From Thermoplasmata archaeon (GTDB taxonomy: Archaea; Thermoplasmatota; Thermoplasmata; Lutacidiplasmatales; UBA184): 34,457 nucleotides of DNA. Position numbers and translations under genes: made by a program. The notes beneath the pieces were generated by a model, which had not been told where the DNA came from, did no database searches, and saw nothing but the letters and a program-made list of their open reading frames with translations. The stretch lies in contig JAJZYB010000020.1 in the NCBI GenBank assembly GCA_021806135.1, positions 1 through 34,457 of the forward strand, in the 5' to 3' direction. Shown in pieces: positions 7,624-15,876 of this stretch (positions are counted from its first letter, which is position 1; each line of letters starts with the position of its first letter).

Positions 7624-8390
7624 GGGGGGGCCTCCTGGATGCCTCTTCCCCGCCCCGCCAGGGTGAGCACGCCTTCCAGGATGTCCAGGGGGGTGGGAGG
7701 ACAGCCCGGGACGAACAGGTCCACCGGAAGGGTATCGGAGAGGGGGGCCCGGGTCCGAGGGTTCCCGCGAAAGATCCCGCCCTCGAGGGCACAGGCTCCC
7801 ACCGCGAGCACCGCCTTCGGCCCGGGGAGGGCCTCGTAGGCCCTGCGCAGCGGTTCGAGGAGGGGTTCGGTCGGGATGCCCACCACCACCAGCACGTCCG
7901 CGTGGTGGGGGGAGTTCACGAACGTGATGCCGAGCCGGGAGGCGTCGTAATAGGGGTTGGCCAGGGCGAGCACCTCGAGGTTGCAGGCGAGGCAGCTGCC
8001 GGCGTCGACCAGGAAGAGCTGGAGCGATCGCCCGAGCGCGGCGAGGGCGCGGTTGGCCTCCCGCTCCGGGAGGGGACCGCCGCCGGCGGAGTAGAGGTCC
8101 TCCGGCCGGGAGGCGCAAGGGTGCGCCCGGCCCCCGAAGGCGAACCCCTGCCGGGTGCACCGGGCGCAGCGGATGCACCGGCCGTGATGGAGGCCCTCCG
8201 GATCGATCGCTCCCGTCGGGCAGTCCTCCGTGGCCCGGGACAACGCCGGGGCCGGGTCCAACGTGGGGGAGAGGACGGGAGGCCGGGAGGTCTCCGGGAC
8301 CTCCTCTGGAGAGGCGGGGCCCCGGGGGAAGCGGCTGGTGAGGATGCCGCGTCGGAAGGCCTGACCGATCCAGCTGGGCACCTTCCTCAC
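7620..8390 (-). CDS. hyfI: HyfI/NuoB-like small subunit with an N-terminal ferredoxin-like segment
   Basis: 256 residues. The C-terminal half (~125-250) is the complex-I 20-kDa/hydrogenase small-subunit fold with all four proximal-cluster cysteines: GSCLACN (Cys133, Cys136), GACALEGG (Cys200) and PGCPPTPLDIL (Cys230). The N-terminal ~90 residues add a single [4Fe-4S] ferredoxin motif, CIRCARC (72-78) with Cys57-Pro; a second full cluster motif is absent. In E. coli such clusters sit on a separate subunit (HyfH/HycF), so this is a fusion replacing it. Electrons would run from the ferredoxin-like part to the proximal cluster at the large-subunit interface. GTG 8390 overlaps the stop of hyfG. 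Confidence 0.9.
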   Translation of the reverse strand: MRKVPSWIGQAFRRGILTSRFPRGPASPEEVPETSRPPVLSPTLDPAPALSRATEDCPTGAIDPEGLHHGRCIRCARCTRQGFAFGGRAHPCASRPEDLYSAGGGPLPEREANRALAALGRSLQLFLVDAGSCLACNLEVLALANPYYDASRLGITFVNSPHHADVLVVVGIPTEPLLEPLRRAYEALPGPKAVLAVGACALEGGIFRGNPRTRAPLSDTLPVDLFVPGCPPTPLDILEGVLTLAGRGRGIQEAPP

Positions 8391-9691
8391 CCATCCGTTT
8401 CGGCGAACGCGAGGCCGAAGCTCTCCAGCGTGAAGTGGAAGTCCGTGAACACGCTCTGGCGGCAGGCGAGCGCGAAGAGCGGCCAGTTCGCCTGGCTCGG
8501 GCTGCGGAAGCCGGCCTCGCGGACCTTCCCCTCCTTCACGGAAACGTCCCAGACGAGGTCCCCGCTGGGGGCCTCGCACCGGACAAGGCCGCGCTGGGGA
8601 GAGACCGGCGGGAGAGGGTCGATCGTCCCTCCGCCCGGCCAACGGTCCAGCAGCTGTTCGAGGAGGAGCAGGCTGGATCGGATCTCCTCCACCCGCACCA
8701 AGGCCCGGGCCAGCGCGTCCCCTTCGGTCTGCCGGGCCAGCGGAAGGAAGAGGTCCCGGTAGGGAGGGGCGGGATCGCGCAGCCGGTCGTCCCAGGCGAC
8801 GCCCGTGGCCCGGAGGACCGGACCGACCGCCCCCCAGGCCACGGCCTGGGACCGGGTCACCCGGCCGGTCCCCTGGAGCCGGTCCACGAAGGTACGGGAC
8901 CCCTGGAAGAGTTCCCAGAGGGCCTCGAACCGCGACCCGATGGCGGAGAGGGAGCGGGTGAGTTCGGAACGCTCCGGCGCGTCGAGGCGCCGGAGGGGTC
9001 CCCGGGGCAGGAGGGCCCCGAAGAGCCATCGGTGGCCGAAGTGCCGACCCCCGAGGCGGAGGACCTCCTCCGCCAGGGCGTGGGTCTGGGCCTGACCGAC
9101 GTTCTGGCTCGCGGCCTCCGCCAGCCGGGCGACCACGTGCAGGTGGTTGTAGACCCGCTGGAGCTCCTGGGCGACCGCCCGGACATGGGCCTCCTGGGCC
9201 GGGAGGGGGATCCCGGCCGCGGACTCCGCGGCGAAGAGGAAGGCCGAGGCGTGGGCGGCGCTGTACGGTCCGGCCAAGCGCTCCACCCGGAGGGCCGCAT
9301 CTTCCGGGGAGAGGCCCGGGAGGCTTCCGAGGATGCCCCGGGACTTCTGGCCGAAGCCCGGGCGTGACTCCAGGACGCGCTCCCCGTAGGTCACGATCTC
9401 GAAGGTGCCCGCTTCCGGCACCCCCATGGAGAACGGCCCGTACGGGAAGCGGAAGGTCCCGTACCCCTCCACCTCCTCCCCCAGGTCGAGGACCCAGGGC
9501 CGGATGGCCGAAGGCTGCCAGTTCCGGGCGACCCGGAGGTCCTGCTCCCCCAGATCCCCGAAGGTCCCCCGGAGGCTCCGTCGGGCGAGGTGATCGGTGA
9601 AGAGCGCGAAGGACCGGTCCGGCGGGAGGTAGCTCAGAGAGCGCTCCGCGGCCCCTCCCGGGGCGACGGCGGCGTCCTCCGCAACGCTCAC
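8387..9691 (-). CDS. hyfG: HyfG/NuoD-like large subunit without NiFe-ligating cysteines
   Basis: 434 residues, related to HycE/HyfG and the complex I 49-kDa subunit. Homology is visible in RVERLAGPYSAAHASAF (~135-151), ELQRVYNHLHVVARLAEAAS (~176-195), WEL-type helices near 260, and the C-terminal DFHFTLES. In NiFe hydrogenases the first motif reads R-x-C-G-x-C-G-x-x-H; here both cysteines are replaced (Ala140, Tyr143) while His147 remains. At the C-terminus D-P-C-x-x-C is replaced by D-F-H-F-T-L. The whole protein has only two cysteines, neither in a CxxC. It therefore cannot build a classical NiFe centre. The N-terminal ~125 residues resemble the HycE 30-kDa-like domain, so this is a fused NuoC/NuoD type. 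This matches the Ehr class of hydrogenase-related complexes. Confidence 0.9.
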   Translation of the reverse strand: MSVAEDAAVAPGGAAERSLSYLPPDRSFALFTDHLARRSLRGTFGDLGEQDLRVARNWQPSAIRPWVLDLGEEVEGYGTFRFPYGPFSMGVPEAGTFEIVTYGERVLESRPGFGQKSRGILGSLPGLSPEDAALRVERLAGPYSAAHASAFLFAAESAAGIPLPAQEAHVRAVAQELQRVYNHLHVVARLAEAASQNVGQAQTHALAEEVLRLGGRHFGHRWLFGALLPRGPLRRLDAPERSELTRSLSAIGSRFEALWELFQGSRTFVDRLQGTGRVTRSQAVAWGAVGPVLRATGVAWDDRLRDPAPPYRDLFLPLARQTEGDALARALVRVEEIRSSLLLLEQLLDRWPGGGTIDPLPPVSPQRGLVRCEAPSGDLVWDVSVKEGKVREAGFRSPSQANWPLFALACRQSVFTDFHFTLESFGLAFAETDG

Positions 9692-11124
9692 GGTATCCCT
9701 CCCGGGATCGCCCCAGCCGCGGCCCGGATGGCCTCGGAAAGGTACGGCAGGCTCACCAGCCCGAGGAGGAGGGCCACCAGCACGTTCCCCCAGGGCAGGA
9801 AGGTCTCCCCCAGGTTCTCGCTAAGACGCGGGGAAGGCCCCTGGGGATCCTCCAGGAAGATCATCCTGCCCAGCTGGGCGTTGACCCCGAGGAAGGCCAC
9901 CACCAGGGCGAGCAGGAGCACCCCCGCCACGGCGAGTTGCCCGTCTAGGATGGCGCCCGAGAGGATGAAGAGCTCTCCGAAGAAGGTTCCGAACGGAGGC
10001 GTGCCGGTCACCGCGAGGCCGGAGAGCGCCCAGGCCGCGCCCGTCGCCGGCAGGCGGTGGCGGAGGTCCCGCACCCGGCTCATCTGGGTGGTCCCCAGAC
10101 GGCGGAGGACGGTCCCCGCGCTGTAGAAGGCGGAGGACTTCGCGAAGGCGTGGGCCACCAGGAGGAGGAGGGCACCGTAGAGGGCCAGTCCCCCCAGGCC
10201 CACCCCCACGGTGGCCACTCCCATGTTCTCCATGCTGGAGTAGGCCAGCAGCCGCTTGAACGACCGCTGCTGCTGGAGCAGGAAGGCCGCCACCAGGGCC
10301 GTGACCAGGCCGAAGACGATGACGAGGTACCGGAGGGCGGCCGGCACCGGTTGGGGGACCACGTCGTAGACCCGGAGGAAGGCGTAGAGGGCCGTGGGGA
10401 GAAGCACCCCGGAGAAGAGCGCGGAGACCGGAGAGGGGGCCTCCGAGTGGGCATCCGGCAGCCACGTGTGCATGGGGAAGAGCCCCACCTTCGTGCCGTA
10501 CCCGACCAGCGCCAGCCCCACCACCAGGACGAGCGAGCCGGTGAGGGGAGGGGGATGGGCCGCCAGGGTGAAGGCGTCCAGGGTCCCGGTCTCCCGGTAG
10601 AGCAGGAGCAGGGCGAAGAGGCTCAAGGTGAGCCCGGCCGAGGCGATGATGGTGTAGCGCCAGGCCGCCTCGACGCTGGCGGGCTTGCGTTCCAGGACGA
10701 TGAGCAGCGCGCTGGCGACCGTGGTGCCCTCCACGCCGATCCACATGAGCCCGAGGTCGCTCACGCTCAGGGTGAACAGCATGGCGAGGGCGAAGGCGCT
10801 GAGGAGCCCGTAGTAGCGTTCCGGCGTGAGGAAGGGGCGGTCCACGTGGCTGAGGTAGCCCCGGGAGAACCAGGTGGAGGAGGCGTAGACGGCGGCCACC
10901 ATGAAGAGGAAGAGGTCGCTCAACCGGTCGAGTCCGAAATAGGGACCGAAGGTCCCCGCGCCCGGGAGCGCCAGAAGCGCCCCCCCGGCCGCCAGGGCGA
11001 GGAGGGAGGTCACCCGGGCCACGATCTCGCTCGCCCGGGGATACGGGACCTGGCTGAGGACGGCCCCGCTCGCCGGCGCGAGCAGGACGAGGTAGAGCCA
11101 GAGGACCGGGGAGGACAGGATCAT
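9688..11124 (-). CDS. hyfF: HyfF-like antiporter subunit
   Basis: 478 residues with ~14 membrane helices, NuoN/NuoM/HyfF family. Glu132 in MWIGVEGTTVASALL and Lys212 in GYGTKVGLFPMHTWLPDAHS are the proton-path residues, and FKRLLAYSSMENMG and VAHAFAKSSAFY are further conserved blocks. There is no long C-terminal amphipathic helix. Together with HyfB it gives the complex two antiporter-like channels, as in Hyf, against one in Hyc-type formate hydrogenlyase. ATG 11124 overlaps the stop of hyfE (ATGA), and its own stop overlaps hyfG GTG. Confidence 0.93.
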   Translation of the reverse strand: MILSSPVLWLYLVLLAPASGAVLSQVPYPRASEIVARVTSLLALAAGGALLALPGAGTFGPYFGLDRLSDLFLFMVAAVYASSTWFSRGYLSHVDRPFLTPERYYGLLSAFALAMLFTLSVSDLGLMWIGVEGTTVASALLIVLERKPASVEAAWRYTIIASAGLTLSLFALLLLYRETGTLDAFTLAAHPPPLTGSLVLVVGLALVGYGTKVGLFPMHTWLPDAHSEAPSPVSALFSGVLLPTALYAFLRVYDVVPQPVPAALRYLVIVFGLVTALVAAFLLQQQRSFKRLLAYSSMENMGVATVGVGLGGLALYGALLLLVAHAFAKSSAFYSAGTVLRRLGTTQMSRVRDLRHRLPATGAAWALSGLAVTGTPPFGTFFGELFILSGAILDGQLAVAGVLLLALVVAFLGVNAQLGRMIFLEDPQGPSPRLSENLGETFLPWGNVLVALLLGLVSLPYLSEAIRAAAGAIPGGIP

Positions 11125-11771
11125 CCGGTGAGCTCCTCCAGGTACTCCTCCTCAGGCGCGCCCACCACGCTACGCTGGATGGAGAGGATGACCGCCACCA
11201 GGACCACGCCGAGGACGTCGAGGAAGATCACCACCTCCAGGAAGAGGGGGAAGCCGCCGGCGAAGAGCGCCCCGGCGTAGACCACGGCGTTCTCCTCCTC
11301 CAGGTAACCCATCACCTGGACCAACGTGTTCGTCCGGGTGGAGAGCATGAGGAGCCCCTCCAGGAGCAGGACGAAGGGGAAGGCGGCGCCGGGCAGCGCG
11401 GGCAGGGCGGGACCCAGGGTCTGCTGGAAGATGAACCACGCCACGATGGCCACGGCCACCGCCGCCAGGGCGTGGGAGGCCACCCGTTGGGAGGCGCCGA
11501 GCTCCCGGAAGCGCCACCGGAAGGCCCGGATCTGGCGCCGGAGCACGTAGGGAATGAGGAGGACCCGGATCGCCACCGCGAGGCCGGCCAGGAGGGCCAG
11601 GGAGGGGTCATCGTCCACCCAGGCGAGGTAGCCGAGCAGGACGGAGACCAGGAGGGACTGCAGGGCGATGGCGTCCACCAGGGGGCCCACGAAGGACTCG
11701 GACTGGAGGTAGAGGGCGGTCAGCAGGATCCCCAGGCCCACCAGGGCCTCCACGTCCGAGGTGGGGAGCAC
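11121..11771 (-). CDS. hyfE: HyfE-like small membrane subunit
   Basis: 216 residues with 6-7 predicted membrane helices. Position and layout (LQSLLVSVLLGYLAW, then VLRRQIRAFRW on the inner face, then MLSTRTNTLVQVMGYLEEENAVV) match HyfE, a hydrogenase-4 subunit related to NuoK/MrpC at its C-terminal part; the Glu-Glu-Glu-Asn after GYL is typical. GTG 11771 follows the hyfC stop codon with no gap. HyfE is found in Hyf and Ehr complexes but not in Hyc, which supports the class assignment. Confidence 0.88.
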   Translation of the reverse strand: MLPTSDVEALVGLGILLTALYLQSESFVGPLVDAIALQSLLVSVLLGYLAWVDDDPSLALLAGLAVAIRVLLIPYVLRRQIRAFRWRFRELGASQRVASHALAAVAVAIVAWFIFQQTLGPALPALPGAAFPFVLLLEGLLMLSTRTNTLVQVMGYLEEENAVVYAGALFAGGFPLFLEVVIFLDVLGVVLVAVILSIQRSVVGAPEEEYLEELTG

Positions 11772-12728
11772 CTAGGGCACCCCCACCACGACGAAGACGA
11801 AGATGGAGAGGATGGCGAGCGAGAAGGACAGGGCGAGGAAGTCCCGGATCTTGAAGAGCCGGACCTTGGCAAGGGTGGCCTCCACCCCGGCGACCACGCC
11901 CACCACCAGGAGGAGCTTCCCGAGGAGGAGGGCGATGTTCTCGAGCGCCCCGGGGAGGCTCACCGCGTCGGACATCCCCCAGGGGAGGGCGAAGACGTTG
12001 ACGAAGACGGAATAGAGCAGGAACTGCTTCATCCACCCGTTCCATCGGAAGAGCCCCAGGAGCCGGCCGGAGTGGCCGAAGGTCCGGCCGTCCTCGAGCA
12101 TCCCGAACTCCATCAGTCCCGAGCTCTCCACCGGGAGCTTGCCGGTCTCGGCCAGGAGGAGCAGGAAGAAGGCTGCCACCACCAGGAGATGGGTGGGGGA
12201 GAGGTAGGCGGAGAAGGACGAGGCGAGGAGGTTGTTGGTCACGTAGGGGTTGTTGGTCCCGGTGATGACGGCCACGCCGAAGAAGATCATGATGAGCGTC
12301 GGTTCGCCCAAGGCGCTGAAGGAGACGGTCCGGCTGGCGCCGAGGGCGGTGTAGTTGCTCCCCGCCGCCAGGGCCGCGAGGAGGGTGACCAACCCCGCGA
12401 GGCCGAAGAGCAGTCCGCCGCCCAGGAAGTCCACGGTGGAGGCGTACGGGAGCGGGTACGGGGTGATGATGGGGACGACGACCGAGATCACCAGGTAGGC
12501 CCCGAAGGCCACGAAGGGGGCGAGCAGGAAGAGCCGGGAGGAGCCCGCGGGGACCAAGGTCTCCTTCCGAAGGTACTTCGCGAGGTCGTAGTACGGCTGG
12601 AGGATGGGGGGACCCACGCGGGACTCGGTGAGCCCCTTGATCCTCCCGGCGATCCCCGCGAGCAACGGGGAGAGGAGCAGGACCGTGGCCGCCTGCAATA
12701 CGTTGACGATCTGCGTGGTGGGGTCCAT
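11772..12728 (-). CDS. hyfC: HyfC/NuoH-like membrane anchor subunit
   Basis: 318 residues with ~8 membrane helices, NuoH/HycD/HyfC family, the subunit linking the electron-transfer arm to the membrane channels. Conserved sites are GRIKGLTESRVGPPILQPYY (28-47), matching the family RxQxRxGPP loop, ALGEPTLIMI, and LLLAETGKLPVESSG, a strongly conserved acidic loop. ATG 12728 opens the operon; a TATA-like box lies ~105 nt upstream at 12834-12841. No separate HyfA-type ferredoxin gene precedes it. Confidence 0.92.
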   Translation of the reverse strand: MDPTTQIVNVLQAATVLLLSPLLAGIAGRIKGLTESRVGPPILQPYYDLAKYLRKETLVPAGSSRLFLLAPFVAFGAYLVISVVVPIITPYPLPYASTVDFLGGGLLFGLAGLVTLLAALAAGSNYTALGASRTVSFSALGEPTLIMIFFGVAVITGTNNPYVTNNLLASSFSAYLSPTHLLVVAAFFLLLLAETGKLPVESSGLMEFGMLEDGRTFGHSGRLLGLFRWNGWMKQFLLYSVFVNVFALPWGMSDAVSLPGALENIALLLGKLLLVVGVVAGVEATLAKVRLFKIRDFLALSFSLAILSIFVFVVVGVP

Positions 12729-12833
12729 GCTGGCCTACCGTTGGGGTAGGTAGGCGTCATTGGCCCCGAGGGCGTTTCACCGGGGGGTACCCGGCCGGCG
12801 GACGCCACCGCCAACGTTGCCGAACGTCCCGGG

Positions 12834-12841
12834 GATATAAG
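12834..12841 (-). promoter_or_regulatory. Candidate TATA box of the hyf operon
   Basis: Read on the minus strand the sequence is CTTATATC, a good archaeal TATA match and the only clearly A/T-rich box between hyfC (ATG 12728) and the divergent DUF932 gene (ATG 12957). It implies a leader of ~80 nt for hyfC. On the plus strand it reads GATATAAG, a weaker match, so it could also serve the DUF932 gene. Confidence 0.45.
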
Positions 12842-12956
12842 CCTGCGAGCAGGCCCCTTGGGCAAGTAGGGAGCTCCCCCATCCCCGGAAGACCCCATCG
12901 TGCACCCAGAGGCTCAGGACCCTGGGGGCCTCGTCTGAGGCTGGAAAGGGAGTTCC

Positions 12957-13871
12957 ATGACCCGACCGTCCAGTCCCCCAGCCGAGCCTGCCCCGCCGCC
13001 ATCCCTCGTTGCCTCCGGCCGCTCCCGGGGGATCCGGGATCCTGGCGACCTGCCCCTCTATCGGCTGGTCCCTGTCCTCGACCCTCAGGGACATCCGGTG
13101 CCGGGCTACCAGGGGGTGGAGCGGGAGGACACCCGGGAGGTGGTCTCGGTGGTGGGACATCGTTACGGTCTGGTCCAGCACCGGGCGGTGGCCGAGGCGC
13201 TACGGCAGCTGGAGGATGCCCTGGACGAGCCCACGGGCCTTACGGAGGACTCCCCGTTCCCCAGGGAGTCCTTCCGTCTCTACGCCGGTGGGCGGAGGTT
13301 CGAGGGAAAGCTCGTGCTCGGCCGGAAGTTCGAGCTTAAAGAGGGGGAGGAGTTCTACCCGGGTCTCCGGGTCCTCAACTCCTTGGATGGGTCCTGGGCG
13401 GTCCGGGTGGAGGCCTTCGCGCTCCGACTGGCGTGCACCAACCAGCTCTACGCGGGGTTGAACGAGTCCCTCCTGGACCTGAGGGCCTGCCACGTGAGTT
13501 CTTCCCGGGACCTCCTCGCCCAGCTCCAGGCGGCGTTGAACCGGATCCTCGCCCGCTTCCAGGGCGTCCTCGAGCTCTACGGGCAGGCGATGACCCAGCG
13601 GATCCCGGTCGCGGGGGTGGGCCCGGCCCTCTTGACGGCGGGAGTGCCGGCCCGCCATGTGGAACCGGTGCTCCGGGGTTTCCCGGAGCACTTTGGGATG
13701 CTCCTGTGGGGGGAGGTCACCCGGTGGGAGGCCTACCAGCGGGTCACGGACTACCTGAGCCACCAGGTCCGGGTGAATCCCGAACGGGAGCGGCTCCTGG
13801 AGAGGGCCGCCGCACGGGCCCTGCTCCTCCCTGGAGGGGTTCTCCGGGAGGAGGGGGTGGTGGCCCCTTGA
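12957..13871 (+). CDS. DUF932-family (phage/plasmid-like) protein
   Basis: 304 residues. The pattern REVVSVVGHRYGLVQHRAV, then FEGKLVLGR, then the NSLDGSWAVRVEAFALRLAC block followed by TNQL is the DUF932 signature (the TIGR03299-type family often found on phages and plasmids; biochemical role unknown). The first ~35 residues are Pro/Ala/Ser-rich and probably disordered. The C-terminal part is helical. ATG 12957 is preceded by a GGGAG sequence (12948-12952). No integrase, capsid or replication gene is adjacent, so it appears as a lone chromosomal copy, divergent from the hyf operon. It could be part of a defence or DNA-maintenance function, but nothing here shows that. Confidence 0.72.
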   Translation: MTRPSSPPAEPAPPPSLVASGRSRGIRDPGDLPLYRLVPVLDPQGHPVPGYQGVEREDTREVVSVVGHRYGLVQHRAVAEALRQLEDALDEPTGLTEDSPFPRESFRLYAGGRRFEGKLVLGRKFELKEGEEFYPGLRVLNSLDGSWAVRVEAFALRLACTNQLYAGLNESLLDLRACHVSSSRDLLAQLQAALNRILARFQGVLELYGQAMTQRIPVAGVGPALLTAGVPARHVEPVLRGFPEHFGMLLWGEVTRWEAYQRVTDYLSHQVRVNPERERLLERAAARALLLPGGVLREEGVVAP

Positions 13872-13927
13872 TGGACGCGAAGGGTCCCGGCCCCGCGGGC
13901 CCCATCACGGGGCCATTCGCTTGACCG

Positions 13928-14812
13928 GTGGGGGGAAGAGGCCCCAAAGAGCTTGAGCCGGCCCGTCCTCTGGCGCTCGTGGAAGCCAGGGTCCGGATCG
14001 GCTGCTCCTCTTGGACCTCCCCGGCGTGGTGGGGGCGGGTCTACCCGAGGGGGATCGGGGATGGCGAGCGGCTTGGGCTCTATGCCGGGCTCTACGACAC
14101 CGTGGAGGTGGACTCCACCTACTACCGGGAGCCCTCGGCCGGGCTCACCCGCCGATGGGCCCAGGTGACCCCTCCGGATTTCACCTTCTCCTTGAAGATC
14201 ACCCGCGAGCTCCTGGAGCCGAAGGCGTCGCCCGACCGGGAGAGGCTCGAAGCTTTCCTGGACGCCGCGGCGCTCCTCGGGCCCAAGGAAGGACCGCTCT
14301 TGGCCCAGTTCCCCCCGGGGTTCAGGCCCGGACGGAACGAGAAGTTCCTGGGAGCCTTCCTGGAAGCGTTACCCCCCGGCCCCCGGTACGCGCTGGAGCT
14401 ACGGGACCCGGGCTGGTTTAGCGGGGGACCCTGGGAAAGGCTGCAACGCTGCCTGACGGACCGGGGGATGGCCCTCACCTGGTCCTACCTCACCTACGTG
14501 ACCGTCCCCCGGGTCCGGACGGCGGATTTCGTGTACCTCCGGTTCATCGGAGACCACACGACCATCCCCGAGGCCCAGCACGGGGAGACCCGGGTGGACC
14601 GCTCGGGGATCCTGCGGGAGTACCTCCCGGCGCTGTCCGAGGCTCGGGACTCGGCCCGGGAGATCTTCGTGTACTTCAACAACCACTTCGCCGGGTTCGC
14701 CCCGGCATCCGTGAACCTCTTCCGAGAGACCCTGGGACTCCCTCCCATCGACTTTGCCCGGAACGCGCAGGCTCCGGGGGAGGGGAGCCAACAGCGGCTC
14801 TCCGGTCTGTGA
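13928..14812 (+). CDS. DUF72 (YecE-like) TIM-barrel protein
   Basis: 294 residues. Family motifs in order: VRIGCSSWTSPAWWGRVYP (~22-40), YDTVEVDSTYYREPS (~56-70, the usual VEIN-x-TFYR block), FTFSLKITREL, LLAQFPPGF, YALELRDPGWF and FVYLRFIGDH, ending with FVYFNNHFAGFAP. DUF72 proteins are predicted TIM barrels of unknown reaction, widespread in archaea and bacteria. GTG 13979 is a likely alternative start because the family fold begins right after it and the first 17 residues look unconserved; neither start has a good SD. It follows the DUF932 gene by 56 nt. Confidence 0.88.
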   Translation: MGGRGPKELEPARPLALVEARVRIGCSSWTSPAWWGRVYPRGIGDGERLGLYAGLYDTVEVDSTYYREPSAGLTRRWAQVTPPDFTFSLKITRELLEPKASPDRERLEAFLDAAALLGPKEGPLLAQFPPGFRPGRNEKFLGAFLEALPPGPRYALELRDPGWFSGGPWERLQRCLTDRGMALTWSYLTYVTVPRVRTADFVYLRFIGDHTTIPEAQHGETRVDRSGILREYLPALSEARDSAREIFVYFNNHFAGFAPASVNLFRETLGLPPIDFARNAQAPGEGSQQRLSGL

Positions 14813-14865
14813 GGGACCTGGGAAGGCGCTAAAGAGGGACCCCCCTTCCCGGGAGCGAGGAGAAA

Positions 14866-15624
14866 ATGAAGGGGAGCGTTTACTTGGTGGCCGGGGTGGG
14901 AAGCGGACTCGGGTCCGCCGTGACGGCGCTCTTGGCCTCCCGGGGCGCCACCGTGGTGGCGGTGGCCCGCCGATCGGAGAGCCTAGCCGCGGTGGAGGCC
15001 CAGGGCCGGGTCCGGGGATGGTCGCTGCGTCCGTTCGTCGGCGACCTGAGCAAGGAGGAGGACGTGGACCGGCTCGTCCGGACCGTGGTCAAGGAGGCGG
15101 GCCCGTTGGACGGGGCCTGCCTCCAGACCGGGCGCTGGATCGCCGGCGACACCTTGCTCCACAAGACCACGGACCGGGAGTGGACGGAGGGCTTGCAGTC
15201 CAATCTCGACGCCATCTTCCGGGTGGGCCGGGCGGTCCTCCCCCTCCTCATGGAGCGGCGGCGAGGTTCGCTGGTGCTGATCTCCGCGGCCGACCGGGTC
15301 CGCTGGTCCGGCAACGTCGCCTACTGCGTCGCGAAGGGAGGATTGGTGGACCTGACGCGTAAGCTCGCCCGGGATTACCGGCCCTACGGGATCCGGGTCA
15401 ATGCGGTGCTGCCCGGGACGATGGAGCACGACCTCCCTTCGCTGGACCCCCCCGATCCCTCCGGGCCGCTGGCGCTGAAGGACGCCAGCGGCAGCGGGGC
15501 GTGGGAGGCGGCACGCATGGTCTCGTACCTCCTGGGGGATGAGGGCCGGTGGATCTCGGGATCGGCGATCCCCGTGGATGGGGGGTACTCCACGTTCGGT
15601 TCCGAGCCCACGCCGGCCCCCTGA
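14866..15624 (+). CDS. SDR-family NAD(P)-dependent oxidoreductase
   Basis: 252 residues, classical short-chain dehydrogenase/reductase. The nucleotide-binding turn is AGVGSGLGSAV (9-19, the T-G-x3-G-x-G site with Ala for Thr). The catalytic residues are Asn113, Ser140 (LVLISAAD), Tyr153 and Lys157 (AYCVAKGG). The substrate-loop and C-terminal pattern GIRVNAVLPGTMEHD and ISGSAIPVDGGYS are typical of FabG-like SDRs. ARR at 34-36 after the second strand suggests NADP. Substrate unknown. ATG 14866 has GAGGAG at 14857-14862. Confidence 0.92.
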   Translation: MKGSVYLVAGVGSGLGSAVTALLASRGATVVAVARRSESLAAVEAQGRVRGWSLRPFVGDLSKEEDVDRLVRTVVKEAGPLDGACLQTGRWIAGDTLLHKTTDREWTEGLQSNLDAIFRVGRAVLPLLMERRRGSLVLISAADRVRWSGNVAYCVAKGGLVDLTRKLARDYRPYGIRVNAVLPGTMEHDLPSLDPPDPSGPLALKDASGSGAWEAARMVSYLLGDEGRWISGSAIPVDGGYSTFGSEPTPAP

Positions 15625-15876
15625 CCGCCGCAGTACCCGTAGCTTGACGAGAGCACCGGCAACGGTCCCGTCAGGGGTCCGGTTGGGGCCCCCGTGCATC
15701 GCGCACGCCCGGATCGCGTCCGGGGGCTTCCCCACATCGTCAACCCCCATCCGCCGGTCTGTCCCCAGCGAATGGACCCTTTCCAGGAGGAGCGCGCTCT
15801 CCCTCGCGCGGGCGTGCGGACCGCCGGGCGACCAAGCATGTATTTTTACGCAGGGGGGAGGTGGTGCCGAAGGCCC

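Noticed and set aside
5290-7839. 849-codon open frame on the plus strand
   Set aside because: It is antisense to hyfB and crosses the usp gene in another frame. The product is Gly/Glu/Arg/Pro-rich without motifs.
5620-12728. Formate hydrogenlyase or H2-evolving group 4 hydrogenase
   Set aside because: The large subunit has none of the four NiFe ligands, and no formate dehydrogenase or maturation gene is in the window.
10057-12749. Two long plus-strand open frames opposite hyfF, hyfE and hyfC
   Set aside because: Antisense to strongly supported membrane-protein genes; the Glu/Gly/His-rich translation reflects reversed hydrophobic codons.
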